A stretch of DNA of 38,752 bases from Spirochaetes bacterium GWF1_51_8 (GTDB lineage Bacteria > Spirochaetota > Brevinematia > Brevinematales > GWF1-51-8): positions 1 through 38,752 of the forward strand of contig MIBE01000049.1 of assembly GCA_001829415.1 (NCBI GenBank). Reading direction: 5' to 3'. A program made the translations under genes and the position numbers. This document shows, one piece after another, positions 1 through 9,036 of the stretch (position 1 is the first letter of the stretch; every line of letters begins with the position of its first letter). Under the pieces are notes generated by a model. That model made no database searches. It had not been told where the DNA came from and was given only the letters and a program-made list of their open reading frames with translations.

Positions 1-978
<978 letters not shown>

Positions 979-982
<4 letters not shown>

Positions 983-1899
983 TTGGTTTCCTCCGGCGGT
1001 GTTTCCTGTGTCTGGACCAGTTTCACACGGTCGACAAGGTTCAAACCCTCTTTATACACCTGTGAAATGTTTTCTTCGGACGCCTTATGCTTGGCATACT
1101 TGACGCGGTCGCAGATTTTCAAGATGAAAAGCACGATCTCCTGCACCTCGGTATCGAGTGATGACGCTTTCATCCGGTCGCGGATTTCCGTCGTCGCCAT
1201 TTCGAGCGCGTTGATGTCCAGTGTGTTCTCGAGGAACTCGCGGACTATCTCGGACACCCCGGCGAAGTAGTCCTTCGGGTTCTCTTGAGCGAGCCCGCTT
1301 GCGGCGATCTTTTTAAGGCGGAGACGGGTGTGCTCGTAGGGGTCTTCCGGCTTCAGCTTCTTCGGGCGTTTCTCACGGCCCGCGAGGAGCGAGCGGATAA
1401 CGAAGAACGCCGCGGCGGCAAGGGCAAGCCCCGCCCCCGCCCAGATCAGCCAGCTCCAGTCCGCGAAATCGTATATCTCCATCAACGGCTGTAATTCCTT
1501 TTCCTTGGTTGTCAGTTTATCGTTCTCGACCGGGATGCGGGGCGTATAGAAGATATTCGTGTCCGCGCCGGTAACCGATGTGACAATAAAAGCGGGCAGG
1601 AGAAAGTTGCTGACCTCGAACGACCGGATTGTCACGATAAACGTGTTCGAGGCGATTTTTATCTCTCCGATCTCGAGGGATGTCTCGTAGAAATCGAGGT
1701 TCGTGACCGTAGCGGAGATCAGTTTCTCCGTGCCGGATATAGTGTATGAGACGGACGCGGCTTCGCCGAAACTGAACGCGCCGCCCTTCATGCCGACCGC
1801 GAGATTGTAGTTGGTCGGATAGACTATGGCTCCCGTCTGCGCGGAAAGCGCGCCCGTGATTACCGCGATGAACACGAAAAAGAATATGGAACGCTTCAT
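979..1899 (-). CDS. Bat-operon membrane-anchored protein (DUF4381/BatD-like)
   Basis: 306 residues. An N-terminal signal peptide (about 1-20, ending ALSA) is followed by a beta-rich extracytoplasmic region of about 125 residues, one membrane helix (about 150-172), then a basic stretch and a helical cytoplasmic domain with DPYEHTRLRLKKI and a REFLENTLDINALEMATTE segment. Signal peptide, beta domain, single helix and this helical tail are typical of the DUF4381 or BatD-like proteins that precede BatA in Bat operons. It is the first gene of the leftward unit and is joined to batA by a 4-base ATGA overlap. It probably forms part of a membrane complex with the VWA proteins. No enzymatic motif is visible. 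The family assignment comes from architecture and context and is less sure than the BatA call. Confidence 0.72.
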
Positions 1900-1928
1900 G
1901 ATGACCGCCGTCGATGTTTTGAATAGAT

Positions 1929-1957
1929 ATTGTAATACACCCGGCGGTTTTTCTCAA
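1929..1957 (-). promoter_or_regulatory. Promoter of the bat operon
   Basis: On the minus strand TTGAGA (1957-1952) and TACAAT (1934-1929) are separated by exactly 17 bp. The -10 box lies about 30 bp before the ATG of the first bat gene. Five of six bases match consensus in each box, so a housekeeping sigma-70 promoter is likely. Confidence 0.6.
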
Positions 1958-1989
1958 ACAATAAAAATATATTTCGCGGGAGTGTTGCT

Positions 1990-2018
1990 TTGACATTTCT
2001 TATTTGTTATATTAATGT
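1990..2018 (+). promoter_or_regulatory. Possible promoter of the DUF4342 gene
   Basis: A perfect TTGACA (1990-1995) lies 57 bp before the start of the DUF4342 gene. At 17 bp spacing the -10 is only TAATGT; a better TATATT (2008-2013) is too close at 12 bp. The -35 is convincing and the -10 is not. Confidence 0.4.
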
Positions 2019-2051
2019 GTATTAAATCATTTTCCTAGAAAGGAGAAGAAT

Positions 2052-2321
2052 ATGGCTGAAGAACCAAAAAAGACGGAAGAGAAGAAGACCGAAGAGACAT
2101 TTCGTGTGTCCGGCGCGGAAATCCTCGACAAGATCAACGAGATCATCAAGGAAGGGAACGCCCGGAGAATCGTGATCAAGAATGAGAAGGATGAGGTTCT
2201 CGTCGAGTTTCCGCTTTCCGTGGGCGCGGTGGGAGTTGTGCTTGCGCCGTTGTTCGCCGCTGTCGGAGCGATAGCCGCGTTGGTCACCAAGTGCACCATC
2301 ACTGTAGAGAAAAGGCAATAA
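2052..2321 (+). CDS. DUF4342 domain protein
   Basis: 89 residues. A charged Lys/Glu-rich N-terminus (1-17) leads into a DUF4342 domain: GAEILDKINEIIKEGNARR, IVIKNEKDEVLVEFPLSVG, and a hydrophobic Gly/Ala-rich segment (about 53-80) that could insert in a membrane. The family is widespread and usually short. Some members are fused to UBA-like domains, and its function is unknown. AAGGAG lies 8 bases before the ATG. The gene stands alone between its own promoter and a strong terminator. No catalytic residues are evident; a membrane-associated structural or regulatory role is a guess. Confidence 0.85.
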   Translation: MAEEPKKTEEKKTEETFRVSGAEILDKINEIIKEGNARRIVIKNEKDEVLVEFPLSVGAVGVVLAPLFAAVGAIAALVTKCTITVEKRQ

Positions 2322-2327
2322 CACAAG

Positions 2328-2356
2328 GCCGTCCGCGAGGACGGCTTTCTTATTTT
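2328..2356 (+). terminator. Rho-independent terminator after DUF4342 gene
   Basis: A perfect 7-bp stem GCCGTCC / GGACGGC with a GCGA tetraloop is followed by TTTCTTATTTT. It begins 7 bases after the DUF4342 stop. Confidence 0.85.
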
Positions 2357-2479
2357 GCGGAATAAGCCGCCCGTTTTGACGGTGCATCGTCAGAAGGTTA
2401 ATTTCATTTTCCTTTCCAAATCCGCATATCAATAGGTTTCGGGGGCGAGTTATCAAATATCCTTCACGATTCATTTCAT

Positions 2480-2508
2480 TTGATATTTTCCGAATCCGAT
2501 ATTATAAT
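2480..2508 (+). promoter_or_regulatory. Strong sigma-70 promoter of the 2633 gene
   Basis: TTGATA (2480-2485), a 17-bp spacer and a perfect TATAAT (2503-2508). Transcription would start near 2515, leaving a leader of roughly 118 bases before the chosen ATG at 2633. The leader contains a hairpin (see the entry at 2573). Confidence 0.7.
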
Positions 2509-2572
2509 ATTGGTGAGGTGTTGAGGAATCCTGTTATTATCGATTATAGAGTACGCCGTCATATGCGGACAT

Positions 2573-2602
2573 CCCGCTTTTTTCCGGGTGATAAGAAGCG
2601 GG
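2573..2602 (+). other. Hairpin in the leader of the GHKL-like gene
   Basis: CCCGCTT (2573-2579) and AAGCGGG (2596-2602) form a perfect 7-bp stem within the untranslated leader, ending 21 bases before the GGAG ribosome site. No T-tract follows directly, so it is not an ordinary terminator. Whether it regulates translation is unknown. Confidence 0.4.
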
Positions 2603-2632
2603 GGGCACACAAAATTCTTTTCCGGAGTCTTG

Positions 2633-3265
2633 ATGAAACCAACGGATATTGCCGAACGGATCGATCGCGGCGAAAACGTGACATTCGATCTTTGTGTGAT
2701 GGACTTTGAAATCCAGCAATATGTTCATACTCTTGTCCAGGCGTTAATTAAAACATATACAAGACCCGATCTCGAAGAGTTTATCTATAGCACACTGAAA
2801 GAAATGATCATCAACGGCGTGAAGGCTAATCTTAAACATTACCTGTTCCGGGCGAAAAATATCGACGATGCCGCCGAAGCGCGGGGTATCGGATTCGACG
2901 AACTGAAACGGCTTCTCGATGAAAACGAGCTGGAACGTTTCAAGGAGATCGCTGAAATAGAAGGCCTGAAGGTGCACCTGACTGTGATGCATTCTACCGA
3001 AAGGATTATGTTCCTTGTGGAGAACAACACCCCGATGACGCAGAACGAACGGCGCCGTGTCCGGGAAAAGTTCGACTGCGCGTTACAGTACGACAACATC
3101 TTCGAATACTATATGGGTCATGCCGACGATATGGAAGGCAGCGGCCTCGGAATCACGATGATCGTTCTCATGCTCAAGGGGATCGGCGTCGATCCTCACT
3201 CGTTCTCGATCCATGTCCAGGGCCGCACCTCGACAGTCGCGAAAATCCAGCTTCCCCTCCGTTAG
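2633..3265 (+). CDS. GHKL (histidine-kinase-like) ATPase domain protein, no kinase core
   Basis: 210 residues from the ATG at 2633, chosen because GGAG lies 5 bases upstream; an in-frame ATG at 2588 has no such site. The protein looks like a lone GHKL ATP-binding fold: an N-box-like helix with Glu57, Asn61, Lys64 and Asn66 (LKEMIINGVKANLK), a VENNTP segment (129-134) where the G1 box is expected, and GSGLGI (169-174) as the glycine-rich lid. There is no dimerisation/phosphoacceptor His domain, receiver or membrane helix, so it is a soluble cytoplasmic protein. It shares the NGxKANL and NNTP signatures with the protein at 8033-8830, so the two are probably paralogues. It could be a sensor-kinase relative or an anti-sigma/switch-type kinase. 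The G1 Asp seems replaced by Asn, so ATP hydrolysis is uncertain. Confidence 0.65.
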   Translation: MKPTDIAERIDRGENVTFDLCVMDFEIQQYVHTLVQALIKTYTRPDLEEFIYSTLKEMIINGVKANLKHYLFRAKNIDDAAEARGIGFDELKRLLDENELERFKEIAEIEGLKVHLTVMHSTERIMFLVENNTPMTQNERRRVREKFDCALQYDNIFEYYMGHADDMEGSGLGITMIVLMLKGIGVDPHSFSIHVQGRTSTVAKIQLPLR

Positions 3266-3338
3266 GCCTCACGGCTTGATATTTTCTTATCGGTTCATTA
3301 AAATATATACCCAATACCGTAAAAAGGATGCAAGTCCG

Positions 3339-5357
3339 ATGAATTTACGTCCCGCGATATTCCTGTTCTGCCTGGCGTTTTGCGCTATCCCGTCTCTTCT
3401 TTTCCCCACCGTCCTGACCCCGATCTGGCAAAACGGGAAATGGGGTTTTATCGATCACACAGGCAAGGTAATTGTCAAGCCGGTATACGATTACGCGTAT
3501 CCGCAGAGCGACGGGATGAATATGGTCAAGGAAGGGCCGAAGTTCGGGTATGTGAACACCAACGGCAAGGCGATCATCTCGCCGAAGTTCGCCGATGCTT
3601 TCCCGTTCGTCGGCGGGATCGCCCGCATTAAGATGAAGGATACGTTCGCGTATATCAATAAAGTCGGCCAGATCATCGCAAGCGGCGAGTTCGAAGAGGC
3701 ATACGATCTCTCCGAAGGGCTCGCGAGGTTTAAGGAGAAGGGGCTTTACGGCTATATCAACTCGTTAGGCGATATCACGATCGTACCTAAGTTCTTCTTT
3801 GCAGGCGACTTCCACCAAGGATACGCGATGGTTAAATACGGCAAGACGGTCACAAACAAAGCGGCGTTCTTTTTCGACGCTAGTTTCTTCGATGACGCCT
3901 ATTACGCGACGTCGTCCTACCAGAGCATCGTGCAGACTATCAAACTGAGCGGATATATCGGCAAGAGCGGCGAAGTGAAAATCCCGTTCCGTTATAAGGA
4001 CGCGCGCGACTTTTCCGAAGGGCTCGCGGCCGTGATCCTGACTAACGCCAACGCCGGGGGGAAGTGGGGTTATATCAACACCAAGGGCGATCTCGTGATC
4101 CAGCCCCAGTTCGACGCGGCTCTCGATTTTCACGAGGGACTCGCTGCTGTCAGAGTGATGGGGAAGTGGGGCTATATCGACCGCAACGGCAAGTTCGTGA
4201 TCCCCCCTCAGTTCAGTTACGCCGACGATTTCAATGAGGGAACCGGTCGCGTGAATATGGGCGGAAGGATCAATCCCGCCGGGAAGTGCTTCGGCGGAAA
4301 ATGGGGTTTTGTCGATAAATCCGGCGAGTTCATCTGCCCGGTCATTTTCGACTGGGTCTCCCGTTTCGAGAACGGCCTCGCGAGGATCGAGCTCGACGGA
4401 AAAATGGGCGTGATGAACAAAGAAGGCAAGTACAAGGTCAACGAAAAGGTGGAATATATCTATCCCGTGTTCAACGGCCTCGCGCGGGTGAAGTCCGGCG
4501 GGAAGTTCGGCTATATCAACGACACCGGGAAGCTCGTCCTGGCGACTCATTATATGCAGGCGGCGGATTTCCGTGACGGCCTCGCCCTCGTGCTGATGAA
4601 GACCAACCAGAACTACACTCTCGCATATATCGACAAATCCGGCCAGTCCAAATGGCAGGTGTCCGCGAACCTCCGGTATCCGTTCGAGCCGGGAAGCGTC
4701 CTCAATGTCCTCTGCCCGACCGGACTCGTACTCTACGATGCGGCGTCGATGAACGGCAAGAAGATCGTGACGATCCCCTACGGCGAAACGGTCGTGATGA
4801 AGAAGAAGTCCCAGAAGAAGGAGCTTCTCCGCAGTCACGGGCTGATCGGCGGATGGCTCTTCGTGCAGTTCCGCACGGTCGAAGGGTTTATCTTCGAGGG
4901 CTACCTGTCGAAGCTCCCCGCGCCGTATTACAGTATGGGACTCGAGGCATATTTTGACGAGAAGATCGGATTGATCTACCAGACCGAGGCCGAACGTATC
5001 GACGACGAGTCCGAGGACTACTACAAGGCGTTCAATCTCGGGATCGAGATGAAGAAAACCAAGCTCGGCGGGAAAACGGTGAGCTTCTTCACTGTCCCCG
5101 GCATTTCGATGCAGGAAGCGTTCGTGCTGGTCAAGCATTGCATGGGTTTTCATTATATGGCACTGCCGGACAGCGAAGGCTCCGAGAGCAAGAATATCTC
5201 CGAGACGCAGGTGGACACATGCTCGGTTAAGGTTTACCGGAACTCTCCCACCGACATCACGAGGATCGATTTCCTCATCCTCTCCGGCGGAAGCGAGATC
5301 ACAATCAAGGTCGTTCCCGTCGGCGGCACGGTCGAGATCACGATGGAAAAGATGTAA
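3339..5357 (+). CDS. Secreted WG-repeat protein with SH3b domain
   Basis: 672 residues from the ATG at 3339. A longer frame opens upstream at 3213, but it overlaps the previous gene and lacks a signal peptide. Residues 1-23 form a signal peptide. About eleven WG repeats follow (29-435), of the pattern GKWGYIDxxGKxVIxPxFxxAxxFxEG; the clearest start at residues 33, 241, 275, 320 and 388. Residues about 450-527 resemble a bacterial SH3 domain (GLVLYDAAS, then GGWLFVQF and FEGYLSKL). The last 145 residues match nothing I recognise. WG repeats form beta structures used in binding and no enzymatic site is visible, so a periplasmic or surface binding role is likely. It is followed by an independent promoter and is probably transcribed alone or with the upstream gene (73 bp gap). 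Confidence 0.85.
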   Translation: MNLRPAIFLFCLAFCAIPSLLFPTVLTPIWQNGKWGFIDHTGKVIVKPVYDYAYPQSDGMNMVKEGPKFGYVNTNGKAIISPKFADAFPFVGGIARIKMKDTFAYINKVGQIIASGEFEEAYDLSEGLARFKEKGLYGYINSLGDITIVPKFFFAGDFHQGYAMVKYGKTVTNKAAFFFDASFFDDAYYATSSYQSIVQTIKLSGYIGKSGEVKIPFRYKDARDFSEGLAAVILTNANAGGKWGYINTKGDLVIQPQFDAALDFHEGLAAVRVMGKWGYIDRNGKFVIPPQFSYADDFNEGTGRVNMGGRINPAGKCFGGKWGFVDKSGEFICPVIFDWVSRFENGLARIELDGKMGVMNKEGKYKVNEKVEYIYPVFNGLARVKSGGKFGYINDTGKLVLATHYMQAADFRDGLALVLMKTNQNYTLAYIDKSGQSKWQVSANLRYPFEPGSVLNVLCPTGLVLYDAASMNGKKIVTIPYGETVVMKKKSQKKELLRSHGLIGGWLFVQFRTVEGFIFEGYLSKLPAPYYSMGLEAYFDEKIGLIYQTEAERIDDESEDYYKAFNLGIEMKKTKLGGKTVSFFTVPGISMQEAFVLVKHCMGFHYMALPDSEGSESKNISETQVDTCSVKVYRNSPTDITRIDFLILSGGSEITIKVVPVGGTVEITMEKM

Positions 5358-5405
5358 ATCTACACTTATCCCAAGTACAACAGAAATAATCCCTCATCCG
5401 AAATC

Positions 5406-5434
5406 TTGCGATTCCGGGTAAAATCTTTCATAAT
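5406..5434 (+). promoter_or_regulatory. Promoter of the cNMP-binding protein gene
   Basis: TTGCGA (5406-5411), a 17-bp spacer and CATAAT (5429-5434). Transcription would start about 20 bases before the ATG at 5460, which argues against the longer reading frame that opens at 5406. Confidence 0.6.
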
Positions 5435-5459
5435 TTGCGCGATAGAAAAGGAGGGCATC

Positions 5460-6014
5460 ATGAAAGACTTTACCCCGGAGAGAGCCGAGCTTATCGAAAG
5501 CCTGAAGAGCGCGAACATCTTCCATTATCTCAACGATAAAGAGCTCGAGGAAATCATCAACCTGTCGCAATTTTACAGCTTCGAAGCCGGCGAGAAGGTG
5601 ATCGACGAGGGGGATGTCAGCGCGCACCTGTACGTCGTTATCAACGGGCTGACGGAAGTGTATGTCAAAAACGAGATCGGCGAATTCGTTTATATCAGCC
5701 CTATCGGTAAGGGCGATGTATTCGGCGAGGCGGCCATCTTCATGGATGTTAAACGGACGGCGAATATCATCGCGAAGGAACGGCTCGAAGTTCTCCGGAT
5801 CAGCAGGACAAAATTTGTTCACTATATCAAATATTACCCGTCGGCGGGAGTAAAAATCCTCACCCTGATCATCTACAGCCTTCTGCGGAAGCTTCGCGAG
5901 GCTAATCAGGAGATCGCGCTCGAACGGGCGAACTACTATAAGCATGAGGAAATGGATACGCTGATCAAGGAATTCCTCAATGCCGACTCGATCGGCACCC
6001 CGCGTGTGGAGTAG
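5460..6014 (+). CDS. Cyclic-nucleotide-binding domain protein
   Basis: 184 residues from the ATG at 5460, which has AAGGAGGG 4-5 bases upstream. Residues about 18-135 form a cyclic nucleotide-binding beta-roll. The phosphate-binding cassette reads FGEAAIFMDVKRTANI, keeping the Glu of GE and the Arg that contact the cyclic phosphate in CAP-type domains. The C-terminal 50 residues are helical (LLRKLREANQEIALERA) without a recognisable DNA-binding helix-turn-helix, so this is not a Crp/Fnr transcription factor. It is a single-domain cytoplasmic effector. A class III cyclase lies 3 kb away, suggesting cAMP as ligand (inference). Output partner unknown. Confidence 0.82.
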   Translation: MKDFTPERAELIESLKSANIFHYLNDKELEEIINLSQFYSFEAGEKVIDEGDVSAHLYVVINGLTEVYVKNEIGEFVYISPIGKGDVFGEAAIFMDVKRTANIIAKERLEVLRISRTKFVHYIKYYPSAGVKILTLIIYSLLRKLREANQEIALERANYYKHEEMDTLIKEFLNADSIGTPRVE

Positions 6015-6075
6015 GACAGTACCAAGGACTTTGGTTTGTTGAATCAATCAGGACAAACTGAAGGTATATAGTCTA

Positions 6076-6114
6076 ATGGTCACTTCCAATAATTCAGAAA
6101 TTATAAGTGACCAT
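6076..6114. terminator. Convergent inverted repeat, likely bidirectional terminator
   Basis: ATGGTCACTT (6076-6085) and AAGTGACCAT (6105-6114) are perfect 10-bp arms. The 19-base interior carries a second small inverted repeat (AATAATT / AATTAT). It lies between two convergent genes (stops at 6014 and 6117). The stem is AT-rich and lacks a clear T-run, so termination is inferred from position. Confidence 0.5.
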
Positions 6115-6116
6115 AA

Positions 6117-8021
6117 TCAGTACTGGATGGAGATAATCGCGTTGACTTCGTCGGGCGACAGCTTGTCGAACCCGAGGTACACATGCTCCTGGTATAACGC
6201 GTTACCCGTCAAACCCGCGGAGATAATGCCCGAGATGATGATCAATGTGTAGGTCGTTTTGTTCACCGATTCGTATTCGTTCGCGATATCCAGGTAGGTA
6301 GTGACATTATTCGCGTAATAGAGGTCCTTGTAGTATTCGGACTGGTAATGGGTATAGATGCTTGCGCCGACTATGCCTAAGGTAACACCCCATCCCGCGT
6401 ACGCCGCGAACCACGCGGCTTTCTGGGCGGATTTCGGCGACACTTCCTCATAGTCCTTCATCCATGCCGTAATCGTGATCTCCTCTTCGGGGTGTTTCAA
6501 TGTAAATACCGTATAGAACGGTACGAGGCCGTTCGAGGTGATCGTCTGCACTTTCACACGGTGCTCCACACCGAGCGCGAGGTTCGAGACCTGCACGGGC
6601 GTATTCCCCACATAGAGCGAGTCGATAAACACCATGCAATTTGTCGGAACCGAGCCGATGAACACCATTCCGCCCTCGGCGAGCTTGCTGATCGGCGTCT
6701 TGATAAGGTTCGTGATATTGGTCATGATCACGGCCTGAATATTCTTCATATTATAGCCGTCTTTGATAAACGCGAACTGATGCGTTCCGCCGGGAACGCT
6801 CGGGTAGTAAAGGGGCGATTTCCCGATATACGACCCGTCGAGATAGACATTCGCGAGTTCGGGCGAGGTGGAGAGAATGACATCGCCCGTCGGGCGGTTC
6901 ATGATCATCTGGCGGATCGGCTTGAGGAAATCGATGATCTTATCGGAAAGCTCGTCCTCGCGGCAGACTAACGTATGAATTTCTTCGTTGGTCACGCCGG
7001 TCACCTTAATCAGCTTCATTTTGAGCTCGATCACAGTCGGCCCCTTCCCCTGCGACTGTATCTTGTACGACCCCGTGATATACATCGTGTTCTTTTTCAG
7101 TTCCATCGCGGGCTTCACCGTATTGGTCGCTGGCGCCGTATCCTTCTTCGGTTCGGCTGCGGGCTGAGTCTTTTTGTCTTTATCCTTTTTGGGATCGGCC
7201 TTTTCGGTCTTCGGGGGAGTCTTCGGATCTTTCACATCCTTCGGTTTGTCCTTGGGGTCGGACTTCGGCGCTTGGTTTGTCACGGCGGCCGCGGCTTTTA
7301 CGACATTAGTCGGAATGGACGGCGCTTTATTCGTGACGATGACGAATTTCTTCACAAGCGTCACCGGGACGAGCGAGAAGCTGTCCTTCAGCGCCGGGAA
7401 CTCGTTCGTGATCAAACTGAATAAACCCGACTTGAAGACGCGGTTCAGGTTGGTGTTCACGAAGTTCGTGCCGGTGTAGTTGGTCGTGATATTGATGACG
7501 AGATTGGTGATAACGTTCGTGTTCATCCATTGTACCTTCAGGCTGAAGTTGGTCAGGATGATGCTTCTATAGACGTCGTTTGTGACAAGGAATTGCGGGA
7601 AGTTCGTCGCGGACGCGAAAAAGTTCGTATTTGTCAGCAGGCGGAACGTTTTCTGGGTGAGGACGGAAGCGACATTCGTGACATAGTTCGAGAAGAACTG
7701 GATGTTGGCGAGGATCGACTTCTCGACTTCGGGAGAGACAGTCAGGGTGGTGCCTGTGAACGGCAAGAACGCTTTTTCGCCCTCGACCGGTTTCATGTAG
7801 GCGAAAAGCATTTCGGGAATGGCCTTCCCGAGATACGAGATTTCCTTCGATGCGGACAGGTTGGTGAAGAAGTGCATTTCCACCTTCAGGTCGCGGGTGT
7901 AGGAACTCACTATACTCGCCTGCACGGCGGTTTTCGCGTCCTCGGTTTGCTTGATTAATGACGGCCCGCATGAGATAAGCGCGGAAAGGATCAGTACTGA
8001 AAGAGGAAATGTGATTTTCAC
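6117..8021 (-). CDS. PEGA-domain lipoprotein, Thr-Asn-rich
   Basis: 634 residues, starting at a GTG (8021) 11 bases after the upstream stop. The signal peptide ends in a lipobox (ALISC, Cys18). Residues 45-230 are unusually rich in Thr-Asn pairs: about 21 in the whole protein, 11 of them between residues 130 and 206. A Lys/Pro/Asp-rich, probably disordered linker (250-305) follows. Two PEGA domains lie at about 379-445 (VYLDGSYIGKSPL) and 449-520 (VFIDSLYVGNTPV). Two hydrophobic segments (537-556 and 590-607) close the protein. PEGA domains are surface-associated beta domains that often decorate envelope proteins. The PEGA-plus-C-terminal-helix layout suggests an outer periplasmic lipoprotein with extra membrane contacts. 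It is likely co-transcribed with the GHKL-like gene upstream. Confidence 0.8.
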   Translation of the reverse strand: MKITFPLSVLILSALISCGPSLIKQTEDAKTAVQASIVSSYTRDLKVEMHFFTNLSASKEISYLGKAIPEMLFAYMKPVEGEKAFLPFTGTTLTVSPEVEKSILANIQFFSNYVTNVASVLTQKTFRLLTNTNFFASATNFPQFLVTNDVYRSIILTNFSLKVQWMNTNVITNLVINITTNYTGTNFVNTNLNRVFKSGLFSLITNEFPALKDSFSLVPVTLVKKFVIVTNKAPSIPTNVVKAAAAVTNQAPKSDPKDKPKDVKDPKTPPKTEKADPKKDKDKKTQPAAEPKKDTAPATNTVKPAMELKKNTMYITGSYKIQSQGKGPTVIELKMKLIKVTGVTNEEIHTLVCREDELSDKIIDFLKPIRQMIMNRPTGDVILSTSPELANVYLDGSYIGKSPLYYPSVPGGTHQFAFIKDGYNMKNIQAVIMTNITNLIKTPISKLAEGGMVFIGSVPTNCMVFIDSLYVGNTPVQVSNLALGVEHRVKVQTITSNGLVPFYTVFTLKHPEEEITITAWMKDYEEVSPKSAQKAAWFAAYAGWGVTLGIVGASIYTHYQSEYYKDLYYANNVTTYLDIANEYESVNKTTYTLIIISGIISAGLTGNALYQEHVYLGFDKLSPDEVNAIISIQY

Positions 8022-8032
8022 TGGCCGCCCCG

Positions 8033-8830
8033 TTAATTCTTCTCGAACATGACAGTGAGGCTCGCGATGGTCTCGTCGAAATCGCTTTCGTAGACGCGGA
8101 AGATGGTTTCGAAGTCGTACTTCTCCTTCATTTCATCCTTGAAGAAGTTTACGAAGAACAGGCCGAGGCCCGCTCCGATCTTATCGTCGATCTCCCCCAT
8201 AAATCCGTCGGCGATTGTATTGAGTTTAGTCGAGACTTTCTGCTTGATATTCGAGAGCCCCATACTGTCGATGGGAGTATTATTTTTCACTTCGATCTTG
8301 AAAATTTTATGCGTAAATTTCCATGAGATTTTCACCCATTTCTTGTGGTCGTTGCAGAGCTTCAGGAGCATATCGCGCTCGTTGCGGATCAACGGCGGAA
8401 CATTTTTCGGGTCGGTCGCGAGCTTCTGCCGCATGATGATATTCTCCAGATTCGCTTTTTCACCGTTCGCGGTCAGCTCATGGATAATATTTATAGAGGT
8501 CTCGAGTTCCATACGGTCGACAAAGTCGAGGATGGAATCGTTCAGGTAGGTGATCAGTTTCCTGCGCTTCTGCGGCGCGGTCAGTTTCAGCGTGACGCCC
8601 TTCGTGTAGGGGAAAAGCTTGGGTACTTTGTCGAGGATGAGCCCGATATTGTCCGGCTTCATCATGATAGTATAGAGAGGAATCCCGCCGTCGTTAGGCA
8701 TGGACAGCATATTTTTAAACTTGATAAGCCCAAGGTTGTTGAACATGATTCCGATCGAATCCTGAGAGTACAGATTATTCTGCGCCTCGTCAAGAACCTC
8801 GTTTATCGGGACTGATGGTGCTTGCGGCAT
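8033..8830 (-). CDS. GHKL-like ATPase domain protein, second paralogue
   Basis: 265 residues, with GAGGAAACG directly before the ATG. The C-terminal half carries the same signatures as the 2633-3265 protein: an N-box-like helix HELTANGEKANLE (Glu118, Asn122, Lys125), an NNTP turn (183-186) in place of a normal G1 box, and GAGLGLFF (219-226) as lid. The N-terminal 110 residues are longer and different, with an alpha/beta look (possibly a small sensory or dimerisation domain). There is no phosphoacceptor His motif. It is first in a two-gene unit with the PEGA lipoprotein. Biochemical activity is unproven. It could read intracellular signals and act on a partner by phosphorylation or by ATP-dependent binding. 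Confidence 0.62.
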   Translation of the reverse strand: MPQAPSVPINEVLDEAQNNLYSQDSIGIMFNNLGLIKFKNMLSMPNDGGIPLYTIMMKPDNIGLILDKVPKLFPYTKGVTLKLTAPQKRRKLITYLNDSILDFVDRMELETSINIIHELTANGEKANLENIIMRQKLATDPKNVPPLIRNERDMLLKLCNDHKKWVKISWKFTHKIFKIEVKNNTPIDSMGLSNIKQKVSTKLNTIADGFMGEIDDKIGAGLGLFFVNFFKDEMKEKYDFETIFRVYESDFDETIASLTVMFEKN

Positions 8831-8970
8831 CGTTTCCTCTTCATACTTTCATCGAAACACGAAGGAATATTTTATCCCAATGCGCCGTTTTAGTCAATTA
8901 AAGGGAATTTTCCCTTAAACTGGGTGTATCCTTACGGCATGCGAGTCGTCGGGGGCCCTATTCACATTAT

Positions 8971-9003
8971 CACCGCGAGCCCGGTATTCAGACTCGCGGC
9001 GAT
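8971..9003 (-). terminator. Hairpin after the cyclase gene
   Basis: CCGCGAG and CTCGCGG form a 7-bp GC-rich stem extended by ATC/GAT. It starts 33 bases after the cyclase stop on the minus strand. There is no T-tract, so it may be a transcript-end stabiliser rather than an intrinsic terminator. The rest of the 206-bp gap up to the next gene shows nothing recognisable. Confidence 0.4.
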
Positions 9004-9036
9004 AAATCAATTTTACATAGTATTCTATCCCGGGAA

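Noticed and set aside
2518-2709. 63-codon frame starting at TTG in the leader before 2633
   Set aside because: No ribosome site and Arg-rich composition; it overlaps the real gene in another frame.
3765-5153. Long minus-strand open frame of 462 codons
   Set aside because: It mirrors the WG-repeat gene in another frame, has low-complexity His/Asp/Glu-rich composition and no ribosome site.
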